From: Nereocystis luetkeana
Taxonomy: Eukaryota > Sar > Phaeophyceae > Laminariales > Laminariaceae
Direction: 5' to 3'
Assembly (NCBI GenBank): GCA_031213475.1
Contig: JARUPZ010000010.1
Coordinates: 10,773,917-10,837,916, forward strand
DNA length: 64,000 bases
The translations under genes were made by a program, and so were the position numbers. Below are positions 59,501-64,000 of the stretch, in pieces; positions within the stretch are counted from its first letter, which is position 1; each line of letters begins with the position of its first letter. Below the pieces are notes generated by a model that was not told the DNA's origin, searched no databases, and saw nothing but the letters and a program-made list of their open reading frames with translations.

Positions 59501-62500
59501 ACGGGCATGTTGTTGCTGTACGTGCAGCTAGGCTTGAGCCTTGCGGCCAAGACAGCATTCACCACGCGCCTGAACTCTGCATGGCGCTGCTGTATGTACT
59601 CGTACGTACCTACGACTCTGTCCGGAAAAGTAAAAAACAGCTCATCTTCATATTTATGATTAGACCATTCCTATATTTCCGGACAGGGTGGTACGATAGA
59701 GTATTTTTACTCGATCGTTTTCTCACGTGAGACAAATATAGTGACTTTTCCGTAGGGGGTCAATTCGTGCAACAGATTTCATGTCGGCTACTTGTCGGCT
59801 TCAGGGTGCGTCTTAACCCCCCCCAGAGAGCATTGGAACGAACCGAATGGAATATTATTTGCCGCATGAATTGGTGTTGGTTGGTTGTGGGAAACGAATA
59901 GATTCAGTGCAGCCCGAGAAAAACAGTATATCTAGGAAGAGGAAGAAGTGCTGCACCCCTTTTTCTTGTTTGGGAGGACCGAACGGCCCGACCGAACGGG
60001 AACAAATAGCAGATTATTTGATGTAGATGGACACCGCCGAAGATGGATGTGGACACCAATTTGCTTTGGTATGTGCAAAGCATACCGTTCGTGCCGATTT
60101 GGCAGGCTAGGCCCAGGATTCTGCATGGACCCAAGCACGTTTATTTAGGTATGAACGGAACGAATGACCACGAACAGCCGCGTTCCGTTCCGCTCGTTCC
60201 CATGCTCTTTGGCGGGAGTTAAGACACGCCCTCATCAGTCGCAGATTGTATTGCTGTGTGCGCAAATCCCTGCCGCATCCGTTGAATGGTTTAGATTTTC
60301 GAGTAGAGTCCAATAGTTCTTCCCTAGAGAGAAAGATACGAATACAACCTGAAAAATCGAGTTGTCCCGCGTATTTCCACCATAATTAACGGAACAAAAA
60401 TCTGCAGATCAAAACACAACGAGCCAGTCGATCATTCTCCATAGATTGGAGGTGTCTGTCGAGCTTTATAATCCAATTCATTTCCCGTGTCGAGAAATCA
60501 GGTGTTCGGTGCCACCCGTGAATGTAGTCTGAAACCAAGTAAAATAGGGTGGTGACAGACTATTTTCATTTTGGTTTTACATATCCTCGAATAGACTGGA
60601 CATTTATTCACGTCTAAAACGAATCCATTCCATGCCTAACTGTTACCATGCATGTATCTGCATGTTCCTTTCCTGATGCCTGGTGTACACCTCGTACCAG
60701 AGCATTCAATCTAGCCTAATAGCCCCCGCTCTCCTAGCGGTACCGTATCCCCAACGCTGCCCCCACTTCAGTAGTAATAGTGTTGCCCCTTGCTCACCGC
60801 CATCTGCGCCGCGTAGTCTTCCTCAACCATCCTCAGGTGGTTGGCGCTTCGACATTTCTGGTGGTCATTGGCCATGGCCACGCTCGCAGCGCACTGCTGT
60901 GCTGTCACCCAGACATGCTGCGTCTGTTGGCCGGAGAAAACGCGGATATTCGGTGTTTGGTGTCGTTGGCGGCACCACACAGCGCAAATGGGTCTACTCG
61001 GCATTTCGTACTAGTATGCTGTTATTCTTCTACCCGAAGCATATACGTACGTACCAGTTATATACTCTATCAATGGTGTGTTCAGTAGGGTGTATGATAG
61101 GGTCAAGCGGGTGGGTCGTATAGCCGAGACTACAAAACGGTCCGGAATATTTTACTGGAACTCCAGATCAATAACAAGATCGTACTCTAGGTACAGTATA
61201 TTACACCGGATTGATCCTTGAGCTGCAGCACCCGAGTGACATCATCGACAAGCATACTGGAGAGTGGCAATGCGTCATGTGACGTAACATGTACCCGTTG
61301 TTATGTTCTACCGGGAAGATAACGAGTGAATACCCAGGTGAGTACCCGGCCACCCCTGGGTACCTCAAAAGTATACCTGGTAGTCTCGTCCTCACCTTTT
61401 TCCTGCCATCGAATATATACTGTATACATATATATTATATATATATATATATATATACCATTGGGTGTTACGCTGAGCGGCCTTCTAGACAAGCCGTGGT
61501 GACAGGTCACAGGCGTCTTCCCTTCCCCCCCCCGGCACATTCTACTTCATATTAACCATACGACTAGGGTTCAGTATTTTGCACTGCTCGTTGATTTTGA
61601 GGCACTTTGCCCACTCACACGATCCATATGTAGTACATCGTGCTTTCAGCGACCGGAGAAAAGCCCCAGGAAAATGCCTATTGCAACTACTACACCAACG
61701 CGCAGAGCTTCCAACACCCGCGCCACCTCTGGGTAGAAACAAGTATGTACAGTACTGTGAATACGAGTACCTCGTACTTGTTAACGTAAGCACGTACTTT
61801 TGTATACCTGATATAATCCTGGGCATTGTACCTATGATAGGAATAGTACTGTACTTCGTACTGTATTTCGTATTGTATTTCGTACGCATTACACCTCAAC
61901 TACTTTAGGCTACAGCTGTCTTGTTCCACCTATAATAATAGTATAAACTGATGTACCGGTGTAATACGTATTTGCATACATATCGCAAGTGTCTCCTGGT
62001 CTGTGTCTGGTGGAGTCCCCAAGGGCGCTACAGTAGCACTTTCCAACCACTCACCACCATCTCCAAATCACCAAAGTCGACATTGGAGGGCTCGGGCCTG
62101 GCGTGGATGGTGGCGGGGGGGGCTGCCACGAGGTTAATGGCCTTGTCCATGACGCTGTCGGTGGGGGCCACGCCCTGCACGAATACCGCAATACACAGAG
62201 CCACACAACCAGCAGCAATAAAAACCACCGTCGGCGCCCAGCTTGCCGCTGATTGCGGCGGCCCTGTCATCATGTGGCCGGCCGTGATGCCCATCCGTGC
62301 CTCGCGAAGGCCATCGTCCTGAATTTTTCGAATGTCAGTTGTCCGCGGCGGCGGTTCAACGCAAATCAATCCACCGCATTTTACGATGTTTGCTTTTTTC
62401 GAAAGAATGGTAGGGTTATCAATAGTATGGTATCCAATGTATTATCATTGTCAGTTAATATAGCCTCTGTAGGGTTTGCAGGGGGTACTGCTGCACAGAC

Positions 62501-63262
62501 AGGTATGAATACATGGCATCCGACTGGCTCAATCTCGAGAACACTACACGGTCGGGTATGTCACGCCAGTAAAGGGATCGAGGAGCAGCCTGAAACACAA
62601 CGAAATTACACGAAGATGAATGGGGAAAAACTGACAAACCCTACCCTTGTGTTGGACTATGTGCGATAAGAACGAAATACCGAGGGGGGGGACAAGTGAC
62701 CACACACCAATTACCTGTGACCGCGGCTTGTCCAGAAGGCCGCTGAGTAAGGGTACACGCGAGTCAAGCTGGCAAATAAACGCCGAGACAAAACACAAAA
62801 GTCACACAGTACACAGGATACGCTTGCTTGGTACGGTCTTGTACAACACGAGGTATCGGTAAGCACCATACGCACCACGAAAACGTCTTCAGAGAGGGCA
62901 AACTATCGCATTCATTCCTCGTTGCTCACCGACTCTGCCCGAAGGAGGTCTCCCTTCTTCTCGCGCTCGCTGTACGATCTGGCGCGCACAACGTGCTTGT
63001 TGTTGGTGAGTCGCGTTAGGTTCACACCCTCCATCAGGAGGTGGAACCTGTTGTCGCGGGCAGCCTCCGCGTTTGGCCGCTTCTCAAGTGCCGCCGCGCC
63101 GTCGCTGAGGCCACCCGGCGGGGCGGCACCGACTTCCTGACCACCTACCACGCCGACCAAGGCAGCCACAGACACGACTGCCGGAAGCAACCATCGACGC
63201 CTCCCCCGCCGAGCGTCTCGGCTCTTGAGTCCTGGGGATATATGAATGTAAACAGACGACAA
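47643..63262 (-). CDS. Membrane-linked coiled-coil ubiquitin-specific protease (USP, C19), 15 exons
   Basis: Fifteen minus-strand exons (63262-62930, 62318-62055, 60896-60798, 54682-54515, 53857-53489, 53107-53064, 52752-52595, 51595-51549, 51074-51009, 50712-50638, 50063-49824, 49504-49451, 48921-48833, 48066-47984, 47842-47643) have compatible phases and give about 762 codons plus TAA. Hydrophobic segments lie at about 22-42 and 139-160, and a coiled coil at about 233-411. The USP domain has the Cys box GLLNIGNMCSLNSS (Cys about 435), NGGQADAAEV, one zinc pair CTGC, QLPTQLFLQL, KVDIPLEL and the His box SGHYYAC (His about 720) with YSD (Asp about 737). USPs cleave ubiquitin from proteins, and all three catalytic residues are present. 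The upstream exons are linked only by strand and phase; they could belong to a separate gene, and further exons may lie in 54683-60797. Confidence 0.85.
47984..48066 (-). CDS. Gene 2 exon 14: USP region before the His box
   Basis: 83 nt between acceptor GCCGCCCACAG and donor GTCAGAG (a weak donor). Its first base completes Gln with exon 13. It encodes AKGTSIKLTHKVDIPLELNM, which matches the USP segment K(x)n V-x-(F/I)-P-x-x-L before YDL. Confidence 0.85.
48833..48921 (-). CDS. Gene 2 exon 13: USP LP-box
   Basis: The exon runs from acceptor GCTGACCTCAG to donor GTGAGTGAAG. It encodes VAPHKLTGKDTITQLPTQLF then LQLGRAYFD. In most USPs this reads LPxxLxLxLKRFxxD. Here Gly-Arg-Ala-Tyr-Phe replaces Lys-Arg-Phe, a conservative variant of the box. 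Confidence 0.88.
49451..49504 (-). CDS. Gene 2 exon 12: USP zinc-pair exon
   Basis: A small 18-codon exon, phase 0 at both ends, after CATTTCAAG and before GTATTTTAC. It reads VFESKEQSRSCTGCNGDK. CTGC is the second CxxC pair of the USP zinc ribbon. Confidence 0.82.
49824..50063 (-). CDS. Gene 2 exon 11: USP strand plus Gly-rich basic insert
   Basis: 80 codons, phase 0 at both ends, after GTGTGTCGAGACCAG and before GTGCGGTATG. It starts AKQDDPESFNILNLPMEPL, which matches the USP stretch E-x-F-x-x-L-x-L-P. About 50 residues of Gly with a basic core (KKGRKRRGK) follow, then TSAPSVPGLLRK. The insert sits between the zinc pairs, a place where USPs often carry insertions. The donor is less certain than most because GTGCGG is not a strong match. 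Confidence 0.78.
50638..50712 (-). CDS. Gene 2 exon 10: USP first zinc-pair region
   Basis: 25 codons, phase 0, preceded by a strong pyrimidine tract (CCCCTTTTTTTATCAAG) and followed by GTGAGTGGGC. It ends GKTRSRYECAHGW. The expected Cys-x-x-Cys is Cys-Ala-His-Gly, so the first zinc pair is incomplete. His may substitute, or the zinc site may be lost, as in several USPs. Confidence 0.8.
51009..51074 (-). CDS. Gene 2 exon 9: USP QxDA box
   Basis: 22 codons, phase 0, between AACTACACAG and GTGAGTGAAC. It encodes LKNGGQADAAEVMGALLNAL then SE. It matches the conserved Q-x-D-A-x-E(F/V)-(x)n-LL segment following the Cys box. Confidence 0.88.
51549..51595 (-). CDS. Gene 2 exon 8: USP segment after the Cys box
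   Basis: A 47-nt exon between TGGAGCAG and GTGAGACC. It starts with GA, completing a Gly codon with exon 7, and ends in phase 0. It encodes FTYEFVKMFLTNVHA, a helix typical of the spacer between the Cys and QxDA boxes. Confidence 0.82.
52595..52752 (-). CDS. Gene 2 exon 7: USP Cys box
   Basis: 158 nt between CACGTCAG and GTGCTGATGG. It encodes GLLNIGNMCSLNSSIQFLRH, the catalytic Cys box, then the helix LFRQLVSESKMRRDEE. Canonical USPs read G-L-x-N-L-G-N-T-C-Y-x-N-S. Here Met and Ser flank the Cys, an unusual but tolerable variation. Confidence 0.9.
53064..53107 (-). CDS. Gene 2 exon 6: linker
   Basis: A 44-nt exon after the strong acceptor CTCTCTCTGCAG and before GTGAGTGGCG. It starts in phase 0 and ends with two bases, exactly what exon 7 needs. 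It encodes GGLIGEASKDDISA. No domain. Confidence 0.75.
53489..53857 (-). CDS. Gene 2 exon 5: main coiled coil
   Basis: 123 codons, phase 0, between TCACTACGTCAG and GTGAGGTGG. It is rich in Ala, Glu, Gln, Leu and Lys with heptad-like Leu spacing (DLKLELVQVRSNLETTRQSL, ELAETRKSLSAATRASADL, ELKEAQQRLQSLQVELAAA). No Pro or Gly breaks the helix. It probably mediates dimerisation or partner binding. Confidence 0.85.
54515..54682 (-). CDS. Gene 2 exon 4: coiled coil
   Basis: 56 codons without Met, phase 0 at both ends, between a C-rich acceptor (CCTCCCCTCCCCCAG) and donor GTGAGGCG. It encodes RAEEARLTEHHRVKAELSAA, then further Ala/Arg/Glu-rich helix ending RNDNLE. It continues the helical pattern of exon 5. 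Its acceptor tract is the tail of the poly(C) repeat at 54685-55230. Confidence 0.75.
54685..55230 (-). mobile_element. Poly(C)-tailed retroposon-like repeat, copy 5 (long, minus strand)
   Basis: Near full-length copy in the sense orientation of gene 2, aligning with 39561-40055. Its C-rich tail (G-rich on plus, 54685-54713) directly abuts the AG of exon 4 and forms the pyrimidine tract of that splice site. Confidence 0.8.
56340..56530. repeat. TAG/GTA trinucleotide-rich region
   Basis: Interrupted (TAG)n, with the purest run at about 56491-56522. It lies within a gene 2 intron. Confidence 0.85.
57003..57833 (-). mobile_element. PIF/Harbinger-like element with conserved ORF, copy 2
   Basis: An 831-bp element in the reverse orientation to copy 1, with GACCTATGCCAATGG and CCATTGGCATAGGTC ends. 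TTA flanks both sides (57000-57002 and 57834-57836). Sequence identity with 18291-19118 runs from end to end. It lies in a long intron of gene 2. Confidence 0.88.
57188..57723 (-). pseudogene. ORF of the Harbinger-like element, frameshifted copy
   Basis: It encodes the same unidentified protein as 18500-18937, but a T-run near 57373 has six instead of seven bases. That splits it into two overlapping frames (57325-57723 and 57188-57424). Other changes are mostly single residues. Confidence 0.65.
58305..58387. repeat. Foldback with TACCACT and TGTAAACATAAGGAC arms
   Basis: TACCACT..TGTAAACATAAGGAC and GTCCTTATGTTTAC..AGTGGTA form an 83-bp hairpin around an AT-rich loop. It is MITE-like, with no second copy recognised. 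Confidence 0.75.
58426..58455. repeat. TACCAGGTA/TACCTGGTA hairpin
   Basis: TACCAGGTATTTAATACC faces AAATACCTGGTA, giving a perfect 12-bp stem (TACCAGGTATTT with AAATACCTGGTA). It is one of 15 exact TACC(A/T)GGTA words in the window. Confidence 0.7.
59471..59527 (-). CDS. Candidate extra gene 2 coiled-coil exon
   Basis: 57 nt, phase 0 at both ends, between GGCTCAAGCCTAG and GTGAAGGCAG. It reads LHVQQQHARVLEVGRAATK, which is helix-like and would fit between exons 3 and 4 without disturbing the frame. A still smaller candidate (59563-59589, QRHAEFRRV) lies just upstream. Splice signals are weak, so it is left out of the 762-codon count. Confidence 0.3.
59618..59686. repeat. Foldback with CTGTCCGGAAA termini
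   Basis: CTGTCCGGAAA (59618-59628) and TTTCCGGACAG (59676-59686) are perfect 11-bp inverted repeats bounding 69 bp. It resembles a very short MITE. Confidence 0.7.
60798..60896 (-). CDS. Gene 2 exon 3: helical segment
   Basis: 33 codons, phase 0, between GGTGACAGCACAG and GTGAGCAAGG (strong donor). It encodes QCAASVAMANDHQKCRSANH then LRMVEEDYAAQMA. This is Ala-rich helix like exons 4 and 5, but the evidence rests on splice signals and composition. Confidence 0.6.
61430..61456. repeat. (AT)n microsatellite
   Basis: ATATATTATATATATATATA in a gene 2 intron. Confidence 0.9.
62055..62318 (-). CDS. Gene 2 exon 2: transmembrane segment
   Basis: 88 codons, phase 0, between CGAAAAATTCAG and GTGAGTGG. 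It starts DDGLREARMGITAGHMM, has a strong hydrophobic stretch APTVVFIAAGCVALCIAVFV, and ends FGDLEMV. A 20-residue uncharged stretch of this kind is very likely a membrane helix. Confidence 0.75.
62930..63262 (-). CDS. Gene 2 exon 1: N-terminus with signal anchor
   Basis: 111 codons from the ATG at 63262 to the donor GTGAGCAACG. Arg-rich SRDARRGRRRW precedes LLPAVVSVAALVGVVGG, a typical signal anchor or cleavable leader. It continues to EGVNLTRLTNNKHVV. An AG (ATATATCCCCAG) lies inside the start of this frame, so the exon might instead begin there and be spliced to an exon outside the window. Confidence 0.65.
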
Positions 63263-63389
63263 TCACAAACGGTGTGGACGCGATATCTGCAAGTAGTGTG
63301 GTGGTGTACGGCCGTTACAGAGCTCACTCCGGGGTCCCGAATTTGTCTCAGCACGCGTCCTGCGTCCTGTTGCGCGCATCGCTCTACGT

Positions 63390-63830
63390 CTACCGATACT
63401 GCTACTACTATTGCTGCTAGTACCACTGCTACTGCTACTATTAATACTACCACTACTACTGCTACTACAAATACTACAGCTACTAACTACAACTACTACT
63501 CCTAGAACTACTATTCCTACTGCTACCAGCAGTACTACCACTGCTACTGCTGCTATTAATACTACTGCTGCTAACTGCAACTACTACTCCTAGAACTACT
63601 ACTCCTAGAACTACTACCATATAAGACTGCCACTACTACAACAACTAATACTGTACCAGTATACTACTACTATGAACTACACAAATACTCCTACTGCTAC
63701 TGCTACGTACTACGACTACAATGTTCTACAAGGGGTACTTCTCCTGCTACTACTGCTGCTGCTACTACTACTGCTACTACTATGTACTACAACTAGTACT
63801 CCTACTGCTACAAATACTACTACAATCGAT
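63390..63830. repeat. CTA/CTG triplet-rich region upstream of gene 2
   Basis: About 440 bp of interrupted (TAC)n and (TGC)n. The phrase TGCTGCTATTAATACTAC-like and CTACTCCTAGAACTACTA repeats indicate local duplication. It covers the expected promoter side of gene 2. The remaining 63831-64000 shows nothing I recognise. Confidence 0.8.
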
Positions 63831-64000
63831 CAGCTCATGAAAAGGGTTGGCTGGATCACGACGAGGAGTAGCTCGAGGCCATGGTTGCCATCAGGCAGGA
63901 GTAGAATTAGAACCAGGTCCGCATCAAATATCAGGGGAGCAGTCCCGAAGTGGAGTACGCGCTTCTTTTCTGAATGTCACCTGATGGTTGTTGGCGGCGT

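Noticed and set aside
61540-61660. Eight-codon gene 2 microexon (HDVLHMDR) before GTGAGTGG
   Set aside because: Phase fits, but the segment is too short and the acceptor too weak to support without transcripts.

Overview
This is nuclear DNA of a eukaryote with intron-rich genes. It holds two multi-exon genes facing each other, separated by about 16 kb with no recognisable gene, and the introns and intergenic DNA are packed with transposon remains. GC-rich coding exons, GTGAGT-type donors, very long introns, a beta-helix surface protein of a kind common in stramenopile algae and a membrane-linked ubiquitin protease suggest a stramenopile, most likely a brown alga. The taxon is an inference; nothing here proves it. 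No rRNA, CRISPR array, bacterial operon or intact tRNA gene was seen.

Gene 1 (+ strand, 4862-31633) is reconstructed as four exons (4862-5362, 21942-22175, 28152-28541, 29201-31633). They join in phase 0 into about 1185 codons: signal peptide, beta-helix ectodomain with GGA(I/V/F) and FxxN repeats, one transmembrane helix and a long basic low-complexity tail. Intron 1 is 16.6 kb and full of mobile elements. Intron 2 (6 kb) holds a decayed extra beta-helix exon with an in-frame stop.

Gene 2 (- strand, 63262 down to 47643) is reconstructed as 15 exons whose phases all agree, giving about 762 codons. It has two hydrophobic segments near the N-terminus, a coiled coil, and a complete ubiquitin-specific protease (USP, family C19) domain with Cys box, QxDA box, one intact CxxC zinc pair, LP-box and His/Asp boxes. 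A separate 80-residue exon adds a Gly-rich basic insert inside the catalytic domain.

Mobile DNA falls into families defined here by comparing copies within the window. They are: a tRNA-derived SINE (six copies); a retroposon-like family ending in poly(C) (five copies); a retroposon-like family ending in (AC)n (six copies); two short inverted-repeat MITE families; an hAT element with an 8-bp target duplication; two copies of a TWA-duplicating (PIF/Harbinger-like) element carrying the same unidentified ORF; and several single foldbacks. Two short palindromes, CTATTAATAG and TACC(A/T)GGTA, recur far more often than chance. Splice sites and protein models come from reading the sequence alone, without transcripts or database searches.
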